From Gordonia araii NBRC 100433 (GTDB lineage Bacteria; Actinomycetota; Actinomycetes; Mycobacteriales; Mycobacteriaceae): a stretch of DNA of 52,215 nucleotides. Both the position numbers and the translations under genes were made by a program. Each line of letters begins with the position of its first letter. The first letter of the stretch is position 1. The notes beneath the pieces are model-generated. The model was not told where the DNA came from, did no database searches, and worked only from the letters and a program-made list of their open reading frames with translations. Of this stretch, positions 10,391-19,603 are shown piece by piece. The stretch covers positions 1-52,215 of the forward strand of contig NZ_BAEE01000089.1 in assembly GCF_000241265.1 (NCBI RefSeq), read 5' to 3'.

Positions 10391-12303
10391 AGGCGTACCG
10401 GATACGTGTGGTCCTCGATGACCGGCACGATGGTCTTCTCGACGAAGATCCCGTGCCAGACCATGAAGATCAGCACGTTCCACAGGCGGCGGCTGTTGTC
10501 GACGGCGCCCTCGCGGTGCTCGTTGAGCATGTGCAGCACGAATTCTTTGTTGACCAGGTGGTCGGTCTGCGAGTCGGCGATGATCTGATGCGCCCAGTCG
10601 TACATCTCGGTGCCGGCCAGCCAGTGGCGGATGGGCACCGGGAAGCCGAGCTTCTTCCGGTGCAGCACATGCGGCGGGATGATCTCCTCGATCGCCTTGC
10701 GCAGTGCGTACTTGGTGGTGCCGTGGGCGATCTTCTCGTCGACCGGCAGCGCCGACGCCACTCGCCACACCTCGTTGTCGAGGAAGGGCACGCGCAGTTC
10801 CAGCGAGTTGGCCATCGTCATCTTGTCGGCCTTGACGAGGATGTCGCCGCGCAGCCAGGTGAACAGGTCGAGGTGCTGCATCCGGGCCACCGGGTCCCAG
10901 CCGACCGACTCGGCATAGATCGGGGCCGTGACATCGGTGTGGGTCCACTCGGGCCGGTAGTCGCGCAGCACCTGCCGCAGTCGCGCGTCGTCGAAGCTCC
11001 GGGCGTTGCCGTAGTAGCGGTCCTCCAGCGACATCGAGCCGCGGTGCAGCAGGCTCTTGCCGCGCGTGCCCTCGGGGATCCGGTCGCTGATGCGGCCGGC
11101 CGCCCGTCGGGCGAAACCGGGAAGCTTGTTGAAGCCGCGCAGCGAGAGCGGTTCCTTGTAGATCGTGTAGCCGCCGAACAGCTCGTCGGCGCCCTCCCCG
11201 GACAGGACGACCTTGACGTGCTTGCGGGCTTCCTTCGCCAGGAAGTAAAGGGGGACCAGTGCGGGGTCGGCGACCGGGTCATCGAGATACCAGACGATCT
11301 CCGGGATGGCGTCGACGAATTCTTGCGGGCTCACCACCTTGATCTCGTGGCGCACACCGATCGCCTCGGCGGTCTCGGCGGCGACGTCGATCTCCGAGTA
11401 GCCGTCGCGTTCGAAGCCGGTGGTGATGGTGATGAGGTCGGGGTTGTGCTGGCGGGCCAGGGCCGCGACGAGCGTCGAGTCGATACCACCCGACAGGAAG
11501 GACCCGACGGTGACGTCGGCGCGCATGTGCTTGGCGACCGAGTCGCGCAGGACGTCGGTGATCTCGCCGTAGCGCGTCGTCGCGGTGAACGGCCGCACGT
11601 CGAAGCGCGGGTTGAAGTAGCGGGTGACCGCCGGGGCCTGGCCGGGGGACAGGGTGGCGTAGCAGCCGGATTCGAGGCGGCCGACGTTCGTGTGCAGCGT
11701 CTCCGGCTCGGGCACGTACTGCAGCTCGATGTAGTGCTCAAGGGCGCGGTGGTCGAGCTCGGCGTCGAGATCGAGACGGTCGAGGAGTTCTAGGACGCTC
11801 TTCTTCTCGCTGCCGAAAGCCGTCCCGCGCGGGCCGGTCGCGAGGAACAGCGGCTTGATTCCGAACGGGTCGCGGGCCAGGAACAGCGATCGCAGCTCGG
11901 TGTCCCAGATGGCGAACGCAAACATGCCACGTAGCCGCTGGACGGCCTCGGGTCCCCAGTAGTGGAATGCCGCGACGATGGTCTCGGAGTCGCCCTCGGT
12001 GTGCATGGGGGCGTCGAACTCCTCGCGGAGCTGTTCGCGCAACTCGAGGTAGTTGTAGATCTCGCCGTTGAACACCAGTGCGTAACGCTCCGGGTTCTCC
12101 GACGTGCCCCAGCGCAGCGGTTGGTGCGAGTGCTCGATGTCGATGATCGACAGCCGGTTGAACCCGAAAACCAAATCGTCGTCGTGCCAGGTCCCCGCCT
12201 CGTCGGGGCCGCGGTGCCGCATGCAGTGCGATGCGTTGGCCACCAGGTCTACGGCGTCGTCCGCCGTCGCGTCGGAGGTCAGCAGACCCAGCAATCCACA
12301 CAC
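10387..12303 (-). CDS. asnB: Asparagine synthetase, glutamine-hydrolysing
   Basis: Converts aspartate to asparagine using glutamine and ATP. GTG 12303 is followed directly by TGT, so after Met removal the catalytic N-terminal nucleophile C2 is exposed (VCGLLGLL), which fixes the start. 638 aa. The N-terminal Ntn glutaminase domain (MRHRGPDEAGTW, FNGEIYNY) spans about 1-210. The synthetase domain carries the pyrophosphate loop FLSGGIDSTLVAAL. Corresponds to Rv2201 (652 aa), whose family also influences cell-wall amidation. The last codons are built from the intergenic repeat, so the C-terminal residues may vary between strains. Confidence 0.94.
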   Translation of the reverse strand: MCGLLGLLTSDATADDAVDLVANASHCMRHRGPDEAGTWHDDDLVFGFNRLSIIDIEHSHQPLRWGTSENPERYALVFNGEIYNYLELREQLREEFDAPMHTEGDSETIVAAFHYWGPEAVQRLRGMFAFAIWDTELRSLFLARDPFGIKPLFLATGPRGTAFGSEKKSVLELLDRLDLDAELDHRALEHYIELQYVPEPETLHTNVGRLESGCYATLSPGQAPAVTRYFNPRFDVRPFTATTRYGEITDVLRDSVAKHMRADVTVGSFLSGGIDSTLVAALARQHNPDLITITTGFERDGYSEIDVAAETAEAIGVRHEIKVVSPQEFVDAIPEIVWYLDDPVADPALVPLYFLAKEARKHVKVVLSGEGADELFGGYTIYKEPLSLRGFNKLPGFARRAAGRISDRIPEGTRGKSLLHRGSMSLEDRYYGNARSFDDARLRQVLRDYRPEWTHTDVTAPIYAESVGWDPVARMQHLDLFTWLRGDILVKADKMTMANSLELRVPFLDNEVWRVASALPVDEKIAHGTTKYALRKAIEEIIPPHVLHRKKLGFPVPIRHWLAGTEMYDWAHQIIADSQTDHLVNKEFVLHMLNEHREGAVDNSRRLWNVLIFMVWHGIFVEKTIVPVIEDHTYPVRL

Positions 12304-12440
12304 GGTGTTCTCGCCCCACTTTCTCCAGCGGGCCCAAGCTCCCGCCAATCAAACGTCTCGTCGAGTATGCCGTAGCGATGGGCCGGTCTCCGACTCGCCC
12401 AGATCACTGGCCCCAATCGAAACTGTTTGGGCGGGTTGGT

Positions 12441-12478
12441 CTACGCTGCGTAGTACTAGATGCAAGAATTGTCTTGCA
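12441..12478 (+). promoter_or_regulatory. Two palindromes in the ctaC/asnB intergenic region
   Basis: CTACGC-T-GCGTAG at 12441-12453, then TGCAAGA-ATTG-TCTTGCA (perfect 7-bp arms) at 12461-12478, 70-107 bases upstream of the ctaC ATG. The AT-richer stretch with TAGTACTAGAT between and across them is a plausible promoter/operator zone. The rest of the 244-base gap shows no gene. Confidence 0.45.
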
Positions 12479-12547
12479 GTCATGTTGCGTGGAATTTGGG
12501 CGCACGCGGGCCTCGTGTCCGCGCCACGTCCGGGTGAGCAGGAAGGC

Positions 12548-13672
12548 ATGAAATTGACACACGGTGAACGGTCTGCGGCGGGTGCCGCCTCGGCCGCATC
12601 GCGCAAGGTCAAGCGGGTCGCCCTGGTGGTTGCGCTGGGCCTCGCCACGCTGGTCATGACCGGCTGTGGGCCGCGCGAAACCCTGCGTTTCGGCTGGCCC
12701 ACCGGCGTCACCCCGGAAGCCAAGGCCATGGGAACCCTGTGGACTTGGTCGGTGATCGCGTCGCTGATCGTCGGCTTCCTGGTCTGGATGGCCATTTTCT
12801 GGGTCATCACGTTCCACCGGCACCGTGCTGGCGAGGATTCCTTCCCGCGTCAGACCGCCTACAACATGCCCGTCGAGCTCACGCTCATCACACTGCCGTT
12901 CCTGGCCATCGCGGTGCTGTTCTACTTCACCGTCGTCGTCGAGAACAAGGTCGAGTCCAAGGCCGACAATCCCGATGTCGTCGTCGACGTCACCGGCTAC
13001 CAGTGGAACTGGAAGTTCGGCTACGACCGGATCAAGCAGAACGACGGCTCGTACAAGACCTACGCGATCGAGAAGGGTCCGTTCGAACTGCAGAAAGAGC
13101 GGGAGCAGGTGCACGGCCACGAGAAGCTCCTGCCGGCCGGCGGTCGTGACGACAACATCCGCGATTACCTGCGTTACTCGAGCATCGAGACGCTCGGCAC
13201 GCCGAACGAGATCCCGATCCTCGTGCTCCCGGTGGGCAAGCGCATCGAATTCAACCTGGCGGCCGCTGACGTCATCCACTCCTTCTGGGTGCCGGAGTTC
13301 CTGTACAAGCGCGACGTCCTGCCGTTCCCGAAGCAGAACCACAGCGATCCCCGTTTCCAGATCGAGAAGATCGAGCGCCCGGGTGCGTTCGTCGGGCGCT
13401 GCGCCGAGATGTGCGGCACCTATCACGCGATGATGAACTTCGAGATCCGCGCTGTGAGCGCGCAGGACTTCAGCCGCTACATCGCCCTGCGTGAGAATGA
13501 GAAGCTGAGCACGGCAGAGGCCCTCGCCGCCATTTGCGAGGTGCCGACGTCGGTGACCACGGTGCCCTTCGAGACGCGTCGCAAGACTGGTGGCGACACC
13601 CCGAAGGACATCGGTAACCCCTTCAACACCAAACTGCCCAACTGCACGACCCGAGCGATGGGGGCTTCCTAA
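12548..13672 (+). CDS. ctaC: Cytochrome c oxidase subunit II (aa3 type)
   Basis: Carries the CuA centre that takes electrons from the dihaem cytochrome c of the bcc complex. 374 aa. Lipoprotein signal with lipobox LVMTGC (C40), two transmembrane helices around 60-85 and 105-130, then the extracytoplasmic cupredoxin domain. CuA ligands are visible: H244 (HSFWVPEF) and C285, E287, C289, H293 and M296 in CAEMCGTYHAMM. The domain holds the extra insertion (about 155-215) seen in actinobacterial CtaC. AGGAAGG precedes the ATG. Immediately followed by ctaF. Homologue of Rv2200c. Confidence 0.96.
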   Translation: MKLTHGERSAAGAASAASRKVKRVALVVALGLATLVMTGCGPRETLRFGWPTGVTPEAKAMGTLWTWSVIASLIVGFLVWMAIFWVITFHRHRAGEDSFPRQTAYNMPVELTLITLPFLAIAVLFYFTVVVENKVESKADNPDVVVDVTGYQWNWKFGYDRIKQNDGSYKTYAIEKGPFELQKEREQVHGHEKLLPAGGRDDNIRDYLRYSSIETLGTPNEIPILVLPVGKRIEFNLAAADVIHSFWVPEFLYKRDVLPFPKQNHSDPRFQIEKIERPGAFVGRCAEMCGTYHAMMNFEIRAVSAQDFSRYIALRENEKLSTAEALAAICEVPTSVTTVPFETRRKTGGDTPKDIGNPFNTKLPNCTTRAMGAS

Positions 13673-14089
13673 ATGAAGGTCGAAGCGCGACTCTTTGAAC
13701 TGCTGACCGCGTTCTTCTTCCTCGGGGCGATCGTCTACACGGTCTTCACCGGACTGTCCTCCAAGGGCGTCGAGTGGGCCGGTGCGACGGCGTTCTTCTT
13801 CTCCGGTGGCCTGACGCTCATCGTCGGTACCTACTTCCGATTCGTCGCCCGCCGCGTCGAGATCCGCCCGGAGGACTACGAGGAGGCCGAAATCGAGGAC
13901 GGCGCTGGCGAACTGGGCTTCTTCAGCCCGCACAGCTGGTGGCCGATTCTGATCTCGGCCGGCGCCGCGCTGTTCGCCGTCGGGTTCGCGACGCGGAACT
14001 TCTGGTTCTCGATTTTCGCTGCCGTCATGATCACCATTACGGCCGCCGGGCTGGTCTTCGAGTACCACTGGGGTCCCGAGAAGCACTAG
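13673..14089 (+). CDS. ctaF: Cytochrome c oxidase subunit IV (CtaF)
   Basis: Actinobacterial small membrane subunit of the aa3 oxidase. 138 aa with four predicted transmembrane segments (about 10-30, 37-57, 83-103 and 108-128), split by a charged loop ([21 protein letters not shown]). ATG abuts the TAA of ctaC with no gap, so the two are coupled. Corresponds to Rv2199c. In M. tuberculosis mmpS3 and Rv2197c follow; here they are replaced by a tautomerase and repeat arrays. Confidence 0.92.
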   Translation: MKVEARLFELLTAFFFLGAIVYTVFTGLSSKGVEWAGATAFFFSGGLTLIVGTYFRFVARRVEIRPEDYEEAEIEDGAGELGFFSPHSWWPILISAGAALFAVGFATRNFWFSIFAAVMITITAAGLVFEYHWGPEKH

Positions 14090-14134
14090 ATCGCGAGGAG
14101 CAAAGCGGGAGTACTGATTCTCCGGGGCGCCAGT

Positions 14135-14168
14135 ACGAAAGCTCGCTAGGGACGAAAGCTCGCTAGGG
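14135..14168 (+). repeat. 17-bp exact tandem duplication
   Basis: ACGAAAGCTCGCTAGGG occurs at 14135-14151 and again at 14152-14168, directly downstream of ctaF. The second copy runs into the terminator stem. Confidence 0.8.
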
Positions 14169-14200
14169 CCGCCGCATCCGACAGGATGAGGCGGCCCTTT
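14166..14200 (+). terminator. Rho-independent terminator of ctaC-ctaF
   Basis: Stem GGGCCGCC-G-CATCC paired with GGATG-A-GGCGGCCC around a GACA loop, ending in TTT. Confidence 0.85.
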
Positions 14201-14206
14201 CGCATT

Positions 14207-14269
14207 CGCCGACCGTGCCCACATTCCCGCCGACCGTGCCCAGCCTCGCGCCGATCGTGCCCATATCTG
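14207..14269 (+). repeat. 21-bp tandem repeat array B (GTGCCC core)
   Basis: Three copies at 14207, 14228 and 14249, each beginning CGCCGA(C/T)CGTGCCCA. Same family and orientation as the array at 10.3 kb. It lies between the ctaF terminator and the tautomerase promoter. Confidence 0.8.
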
Positions 14270-14305
14270 GCTGAAATTCTGTGGTGTCGCCCTCGGGCGC
14301 GAGGG

Positions 14306-14317
14306 TACCTTCGTCGA
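14306..14317 (+). promoter_or_regulatory. Leaderless-type promoter of the tautomerase gene
   Basis: TACCTT at 14306-14311, six bases, then ATG 14318. Confidence 0.55.
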
Positions 14318-14713
14318 ATGCCGCACGCACTGATAGAGGTCCGACGCAACTGGTCGGTCGACGAGGAGATCGCCATCATCGACGCCGTTCACGAGGCACT
14401 CGTGACAGCGTTTCGAATCCCGGAGGGGGACAAACACATTCGTTTGATCGCTCACGAGCCGCACCGATTTGCACATCCGCCCAAACTCCCCGATCCGGAG
14501 TACCTGACGATGGTGCACATCGACTGCTTCGAAGGCAGGTCCGTTGACGCTAAACGTTTGCTCTACCGCGAAATCGTTGAACGCCTGGCCCCGCTGGGCA
14601 TCCCGGGGAGCCATGTGTCGATCACAGTTCGCGACATCCCGACGTCGAATTGGGGCATCAGGGGCGGAGTAGCGGCATGTGATGTCGACCTGGGGTTCGA
14701 CGTGACAGTGTGA
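14318..14713 (+). CDS. Tautomerase-family protein
   Basis: 131 aa beginning Met-Pro (MPHALIEVRRNW). Removal of Met would expose the N-terminal proline that acts as catalytic base in the 4-oxalocrotonate tautomerase superfamily. Later conserved-looking segments are IRLIAHEPHRF and SHVSITVRDIPTSNWGIRGG. At about 130 aa it fits the longer tautomerase family (Tautomerase_2-like) rather than the 60-70-aa 4-OT type. Substrate unknown. It has its own leaderless promoter and lies between two repeat arrays in opposite orientation, with a terminator on each outer side. It is not part of the usual qcr/cta gene order and may have been inserted. Confidence 0.75.
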   Translation: MPHALIEVRRNWSVDEEIAIIDAVHEALVTAFRIPEGDKHIRLIAHEPHRFAHPPKLPDPEYLTMVHIDCFEGRSVDAKRLLYREIVERLAPLGIPGSHVSITVRDIPTSNWGIRGGVAACDVDLGFDVTV

Positions 14714-14725
14714 CGGAGCCCCGGC

Positions 14726-14957
14726 CACGGTCGGCCAGGAAACCTGGGCACGGTCGACGGAAAGCCGGGCACGGTCGACGGAAAGCCGGGCACGGTCGAC
14801 GGAAAGCCGGGCACGGTCGACGGAAAGCCGGGCACGGTCGACGGAAAGCCGGGCACGGTCGACGGAAAGCCGGGCACGGTCGGCGGGAAGCTGGGCACGG
14901 TCGGCGGAAATGTGGGCACGGTCGGCGGAAATGTGGGCACGGTCGGCGAGACATGAG
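14726..14957 (-). repeat. 21-bp tandem repeat array C (largest, GTGCCC core)
   Basis: About ten units in inverse orientation to the arrays at 10.3 and 14.2 kb. After a 23-bp diverged first unit come six identical copies from 14749 to 14874 (core GGTCGACGGAAAGCC), one variant at 14875, two identical variants at 14896 and 14917 (core GGTCGGCGGAAATG), and a partial unit that runs into the terminator. Spacing is exactly 21 bp. Frames across it give heptad-like peptides that I consider spurious. Confidence 0.9.
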
Positions 14958-14998
14958 AAAGGCCGCCAGGATCGCTCCTGGCGGCCTTTCTCATGTCT
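14949..14998. terminator. Bidirectional terminator with 23-bp perfect arms
   Basis: Arm 14949-14971 (AGACATGAGAAAGG...CCAGGA), loop TCGC at 14972-14975, and an exact complement to 14998. AAA/TTT tracts flank the GC core on both sides, so it can terminate both the tautomerase and qcrB transcripts. The rest of the 368-base gap, up to 15081, holds array C and about 80 bases with no recognisable feature. Confidence 0.88.
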
Positions 14999-15081
14999 TC
15001 TTACGGGGAGGGCGCCCACGCGCAGCGGAGGTGGCATCCCCGGGTAGGTCCGAAACGTCGGACGCCCGGTCCCGGCGGGGG

Positions 15082-16704
15082 CTACTCCAACGGGTTGCCG
15101 TTCTGAGCCTGCAGCTCGCGCAGCGCCTTGTGCTCGGCGACGTGCTGCTTGTGCTCGAGGTCGGCGTTGAGTTCCTGCTCCTCGGGCGGGTCGGCGAACA
15201 ACAGTCCACCGGTTCCCGGGGAGCCCGCGGCACCGAGTTTGTTCATCTTCTTCGGAATCGCGGCGCCCTGGTAGGGGAGCGGGATCGGGTGACCATGGTC
15301 GTCGACCGGGCCGAGCGGCTGGTGCACCTCGATGTACTCGCCCTGCGGGAGGCGCTTGATGATGCCGGTCTCGATGCCGTGCTCGAGCACCGCTCGGTCG
15401 CTGCGCTGCAGCGAGAGCGCCCAGCGGTAGGCGATGAAGTAGGCCAGCGGCGGTACGACGAGCAGACCGATGCGTCCCATCCACGTCGTCGCGTTCAGCG
15501 AGATGTGGAACTTCAGCGCGATGATGTCGTTCATACAGGACAACGTCATGATCACGTAGAAGGAGACGGCCATGGCGCCGATGCCGGTGCGGACCGGCAC
15601 GTCGCGGGGGCGCTGCAGCAGATTGTGGTGCGCGTCGTCGCCGGTGAGGCGCTTCTCGATCCACGGATAGGCGAACATGCCGGTGAACATGACGCCGATC
15701 AGGACGACGACCCAGAAGATCGCCGGGATCGTGTAGTTGCCCAGATAGAGCTCCCACGGCGGCATCAGACGCGCCAAACCGTCGGTCCACTGCATATAGA
15801 TGTCCGGCTGCGAGCCCGCCGACACTTGCGCCGGGTTGTAGGGGCCGATCGTCCACACCGGGTTGATCTGGAACGCGCCGGCCATCACCGACAGCAGGCC
15901 GAAGACGATCGCGAAGAAAGCGCCGGCCTTCGCGGCGAACACCGGGAGGATCCGCACACCCACGACGTTGCGTTCGGTCCGGCCGGGGCCGGGGAACTGC
16001 GTGTGCTTCTGGTACCAGACCAGCGCCAGGTGTGCGCCGATCAGCGCCAGGATGATCGCCGGGAACAGCAGGATGTGCAGCACGTACAGGCGCGGGATGA
16101 TGATGTCGCCGGGGAAATCGCCACCGAACAGCGCCCAGTGAATCCAGGTGCCGACCAGCGGGATGCCCAGGACGATGCCGCTCATCGCGGCGCGGACGCC
16201 GGTGCCCGAGAGCAGGTCGTCGGGGAGCGAGTAGCCGAAGAAGCCCTCGAACATGGCCAGCAGCAGCAGGAAGCAGCCGATGATCCAGTTGGCCTCGCGC
16301 GGCCGGCGGAACGCGCCGGTGAAGAAGATCCGCAGCATGTGGATGATGATCGATGCGGCGAACAGCAGTGCGGCCCAGTGGTGGATCTGGCGGACGAAGA
16401 GGCCACCGCGCACCTCGAAGGAGATGTCGAGCGTCGTCTCGTACGCGCGGCTCATCATGACGCCGTTCAGCGGCTGGTAATCGCCGTGATAGGTGACGTG
16501 GGCCATCGACGGGTCGAAGAAGAGCGTCAGGTACACGCCGGACAGCAGCAGGATGATGAAGGAGTAGAGCGCGACCTCACCCAGCAGGAAGGACCAGTGG
16601 GTGGGGAACACCTTGTTGATCTGCCGGCGCAGGCCCGCAGCAAGGTGGTAGCGCGAATCGACTTCCTCTGCCTGGTTTCCTAGACGTTCGCCGATGGTTG
16701 TCAT
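15082..16704 (-). CDS. qcrB: Cytochrome bc1 (bcc) complex cytochrome b subunit
   Basis: Membrane core of the menaquinol:cytochrome c reductase that forms a supercomplex with the aa3 oxidase. 540 aa. Eight or more transmembrane helices. Haem b ligands include H108 and H122 in [19 protein letters not shown], with the paired histidines in [10 protein letters not shown] and [10 protein letters not shown]. The Qo-site loop reads [12 protein letters not shown]. The C-terminal extension of about 120 aa ([13 protein letters not shown] to the end) is typical of actinobacteria. Its ATG overlaps the qcrA stop (ATGA). Rv2196 is the target of imidazopyridine inhibitors. Confidence 0.97.
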   Translation of the reverse strand: MTTIGERLGNQAEEVDSRYHLAAGLRRQINKVFPTHWSFLLGEVALYSFIILLLSGVYLTLFFDPSMAHVTYHGDYQPLNGVMMSRAYETTLDISFEVRGGLFVRQIHHWAALLFAASIIIHMLRIFFTGAFRRPREANWIIGCFLLLLAMFEGFFGYSLPDDLLSGTGVRAAMSGIVLGIPLVGTWIHWALFGGDFPGDIIIPRLYVLHILLFPAIILALIGAHLALVWYQKHTQFPGPGRTERNVVGVRILPVFAAKAGAFFAIVFGLLSVMAGAFQINPVWTIGPYNPAQVSAGSQPDIYMQWTDGLARLMPPWELYLGNYTIPAIFWVVVLIGVMFTGMFAYPWIEKRLTGDDAHHNLLQRPRDVPVRTGIGAMAVSFYVIMTLSCMNDIIALKFHISLNATTWMGRIGLLVVPPLAYFIAYRWALSLQRSDRAVLEHGIETGIIKRLPQGEYIEVHQPLGPVDDHGHPIPLPYQGAAIPKKMNKLGAAGSPGTGGLLFADPPEEQELNADLEHKQHVAEHKALRELQAQNGNPLE

Positions 16705-17855
16705 GATTTCCGCTCCCAGAAGGCCGGTCCGACGGGCTCGATGAAGTCACCCGCAGCGACCATGTAACCCTGATTGTTCACCGTCAGTGGCAGCTGCGCC
16801 AGTGCGCGGGCGGCCGGTCCGAAGATCGGCTTGGCGTACTCCAGCGCGTCGAACTGCGACTGGTGGCACGGGCACAGGATTCGGTTGGTCTGCTGTTCGT
16901 ACAGCGAGGTCGGGCAGCCGAGGTGGCTGCAGACCTTGGTGTACGCGTAGTAGTCGCCGTAGTTGAAGCTTTCCTGGCCCTTGCGCTTGACGACCTTCGC
17001 GGCGTCTTCGGGGCGCAGGCGGATGAGCATCACCGGGTTGCGCACCGCGCGCAGCCCCTGCAGCAGCTTGTGGCGCGATTCTTCGGTCTCGCCGTGGCCG
17101 TCCGACGGGCGCCACGGGAAGACGGTCTCCATGCCGCCGGCGTCGAGATCCTCCGGACGCACCAGCGCGACCTGGTAGGGGTTGCCGGTGTCGCGGCGGA
17201 GGAAGATCGTCTCGTTCGGGTTCTCCGGCTGGTTGTAGATCGGCGACCAGCCGCTGTGCCACAGCGGCGCTTTCTCACGCAGCGCCCACGGGTTCTTGAC
17301 GAACCCGCCGAGCGCGGCGACGAGACCGGTCAGCGCGAAGGCGCCGAGACCGAAGGCGGCCGACCCGACGATCATCTTGCGCCGCGGGATGGTGGAGGTC
17401 TCCAGCGCGTCGCCCAGCAGGGCGGCGGTGGTCTTCTTGTCCACTTCGGTCGAACCGCCGTCGTGGCGGTCCTGGACGGCGATCTCGGCGGGAATGAACC
17501 GCTTGGTGATCTGCACGACGCCGATGCCGATCGACAGGATCGAGAGTCCGAAGGTGATACCGAGCAGCGGGGTGTTGAACGAGTACAGCCAGTAGTTCGG
17601 CTGGCCGGGCATCACGAACTGCCAGTGGTTCAGCAGGAAGACGATCAGACATGCGATTGCCGAGAGGCCGGCGAGCGTGAACCAGAACGCCACGGCTCGG
17701 GCCGCGCGCTTCTCGGCGCGGGTCCCGGGGACCGGGAATCGCGGCTCGCGGTGCAGAATCTCGACGCCGTCGAGATTCGTACCGAGCTTCACCAGCTCCT
17801 CGCGGTCCATCTCGGCGAGTTCCTCGTTGGAAGGAGTGTTACCCGTTGCGCTCAT
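16701..17855 (-). CDS. qcrA: Rieske iron-sulfur subunit of the bcc complex
   Basis: Accepts electrons from menaquinol at the Qo site. 384 aa. N-terminal hydrophilic part, three transmembrane helices (about 70-92, 105-128 and 160-185, the actinobacterial pattern), then the Rieske domain. Ligands C309 and H311 (CSHLGC) and C328 and H331 (CPCHQSQFD), with C314 and C330 as the expected disulfide. ATG 17855 overlaps the qcrC stop (ATGA), which fixes the start over longer in-frame options. Homologue of Rv2195. Confidence 0.96.
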   Translation of the reverse strand: MSATGNTPSNEELAEMDREELVKLGTNLDGVEILHREPRFPVPGTRAEKRAARAVAFWFTLAGLSAIACLIVFLLNHWQFVMPGQPNYWLYSFNTPLLGITFGLSILSIGIGVVQITKRFIPAEIAVQDRHDGGSTEVDKKTTAALLGDALETSTIPRRKMIVGSAAFGLGAFALTGLVAALGGFVKNPWALREKAPLWHSGWSPIYNQPENPNETIFLRRDTGNPYQVALVRPEDLDAGGMETVFPWRPSDGHGETEESRHKLLQGLRAVRNPVMLIRLRPEDAAKVVKRKGQESFNYGDYYAYTKVCSHLGCPTSLYEQQTNRILCPCHQSQFDALEYAKPIFGPAARALAQLPLTVNNQGYMVAAGDFIEPVGPAFWERKS

Positions 17856-18772
17856 GACCGCGATCCCATCCACATTGCGAAGCCGACAACCATCCCGATG
17901 CCGACAACCCACATGACCATGCCCTCGCTGACGGGCCCGAAGCCGCCGAGGCCGAGGCCGCCGGGCTGGGTCGACTCCGATGAGTACTTGATGAACCCGA
18001 TAATGTCTTTCTTCTCCTCGACGGAGAGCTGGCGGTTGCTGAACTTCGGCATGTTCTGCGGGCCGGTCAGCATCGCCGTGTAGATCTCCTGCTCGTTCGG
18101 CGGGTCGAGGTTCGGTGCGAACTTGCCGGAGGACAGCGCGCCGCCGCGACCGGTGAAGTTGTGACAGGACGCGCAGTTGAGGCGGAACAGCTCGCTGCCG
18201 CGGCCGAGGTTCTTTCCGCGCAGCGACTCCTGGGCGACGACGGGGATGCCCTTGTCATCGACCTTCACCGTGCCGTCCGCGTTGCGCTCGTAGTAGACCT
18301 GCGGGCCGCCGGAAACGGACTGGACGTACTTGCCCAGCTGGGTGATCTGAGCCTCGGTGAACTTGGCCGGCTTTCGGGCCGCCTGGGCTTCGTTGCGGGC
18401 CGCGGGCATACGCCCGGACGCGACCTGGAAGTAGACCGCCGCGTCGCCGACGCCGATGAGCGACGGACCGCGGTCGGCGACACCCTGCAGGTTGGCGCCG
18501 TGGCAGCTGATGCACGAGGTTGCGTAGAGCTGCTTGCCCGCATCGATCATCGCCTGCGACTGGGTGTTCGGGTCAGCGACGGCGACCTGCGCCTTCGGGG
18601 TGAGAAGCGCGGTGATCACGCCGGCGGAGAGGAGGCCGACCAGCAACAGGATCGTTCCCGAGGCACGCCGGCGAAGTTTGCGGCGGCCCTTGGCCGCGCG
18701 GGCCGAGGCGGCGGCGGTCGGGGCTGGATCGTCGTTGGTGAGATCCGACGGTCGCGGTGGAGATGTACTCAT
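17852..18772 (-). CDS. qcrC: Dihaem cytochrome c subunit of the bcc complex
   Basis: Tethered dihaem cytochrome that replaces soluble cytochrome c and passes electrons to CuA of CtaC. 306 aa. N-terminal membrane anchor at about 38-58, haem motifs CISCH (C87-H91) and CASCH (C200-H204), and a C-terminal transmembrane helix ([17 protein letters not shown]). A 30-residue charged N-terminal tail precedes the first helix. Lies 47 bases downstream of ctaE. Homologue of Rv2194. Confidence 0.96.
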   Translation of the reverse strand: MSTSPPRPSDLTNDDPAPTAAASARAAKGRRKLRRRASGTILLLVGLLSAGVITALLTPKAQVAVADPNTQSQAMIDAGKQLYATSCISCHGANLQGVADRGPSLIGVGDAAVYFQVASGRMPAARNEAQAARKPAKFTEAQITQLGKYVQSVSGGPQVYYERNADGTVKVDDKGIPVVAQESLRGKNLGRGSELFRLNCASCHNFTGRGGALSSGKFAPNLDPPNEQEIYTAMLTGPQNMPKFSNRQLSVEEKKDIIGFIKYSSESTQPGGLGLGGFGPVSEGMVMWVVGIGMVVGFAMWMGSRS

Positions 18773-18819
18773 CTGTGACTCTCTACTAAGCGGACTGACC
18801 GGGCTGGAAGCTTGGTGGG

Positions 18820-19434
18820 CTAGCGGATGAAGTAGATCGTGACGAACAGGGCGATCCACACGATGTCGACGAAGTGCCAGTAGTAGGACACGACGATCGC
18901 CGCGGTGGCCTGTGCCGGGGTGAACTTGGACAGCCACGTTCGGACCAGCAGGAAGATGAAGGCGACGAGACCGCCGATGACGTGCAGGCCGTGGAATCCG
19001 GTGGCCATGTAGAAGACCGAGCCGTAGGCACTAGAGGAAAGTGTGGTTCCGTGGTTGACGAGGTGGATGTACTCGTAGGCCTGGCCGGCGACGAAGAAGG
19101 CGCCCATGAGGAACGTCACGATGTACCAGCGGCGAAGTCCGAAGACGTCGCCGCGCTCGGCGGCGAACACGCCCATCTGGCAGGTCACTGACGAGAGGAT
19201 CAGGACGGTCGTCACCGGTACGGCGAGCCAGAGGTTGAGTTCGGTCGGCGGCGACGGCCACTGGCCGGGGGCCGCATTGGCCCGCGCGACGAAGTACATC
19301 GCGAACAAGCCGGCGAAGAACATGAGCTCACTGGAAAGCCATACGATCGTGCCGACGCTGACCATGTTGGGACGGTTCAGCGAGTGCACCCGAGCCGTGA
19401 TGGCCGTTGACGGGGTACCTGCAGCGCTAGTCAC
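18820..19434 (-). CDS. ctaE: Cytochrome c oxidase subunit III
   Basis: Membrane subunit of the aa3 oxidase that stabilises the catalytic core. 204 aa from GTG 19434 (Rv2193 is 203 aa). Five to six transmembrane helices, the helix-I motif [18 protein letters not shown], and the C-terminal [20 protein letters not shown]. First gene of the ctaE-qcrC-qcrA-qcrB operon, divergent from trpD across 169 bases. CATACT lies seven bases ahead of the GTG, a weak match to a leaderless -10. Confidence 0.95.
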   Translation of the reverse strand: MTSAAGTPSTAITARVHSLNRPNMVSVGTIVWLSSELMFFAGLFAMYFVARANAAPGQWPSPPTELNLWLAVPVTTVLILSSVTCQMGVFAAERGDVFGLRRWYIVTFLMGAFFVAGQAYEYIHLVNHGTTLSSSAYGSVFYMATGFHGLHVIGGLVAFIFLLVRTWLSKFTPAQATAAIVVSYYWHFVDIVWIALFVTIYFIR

Positions 19435-19591
19435 ATCAAGAAGTATGACGGTTCGTAGTAAAGCGTGACCACCGGGGTCGCCAAATTGGTCCAACTATTT
19501 GTGGCGGCGCAGGTAGATCGGTATCGGACCTGGACGGCTCGGCGTGTCACGGCGACCGATCGGCGCCGTGATCGGCTCCGCTTCACTCGTT

Positions 19592-19603
19592 TAGGGTGGA
19601 CCC
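19592..19603 (+). promoter_or_regulatory. Leaderless-type promoter of trpD
   Basis: TAGGGT at 19592-19597, six bases, then GTG 19604. Confidence 0.55.

Noticed and set aside
14726..14957. CRISPR array
   Set aside because: Units are contiguous 21-bp copies with no unique spacers, there are no cas genes, and the copies grade into variants.
12404..15856. Very long minus-strand open frame (1150 codons) across ctaC, ctaF and the repeats
   Set aside because: It lies antisense to well-supported genes, and its repetitive Asp-Arg-Ala peptides come from the 21-bp array. High GC makes stop codons rare in such frames.
14710..16683. 657-codon plus-strand frame starting in the repeat array and running opposite qcrB
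   Set aside because: N-terminal GHGRRKA heptads are the translated 21-bp repeat, and the rest is antisense to qcrB.
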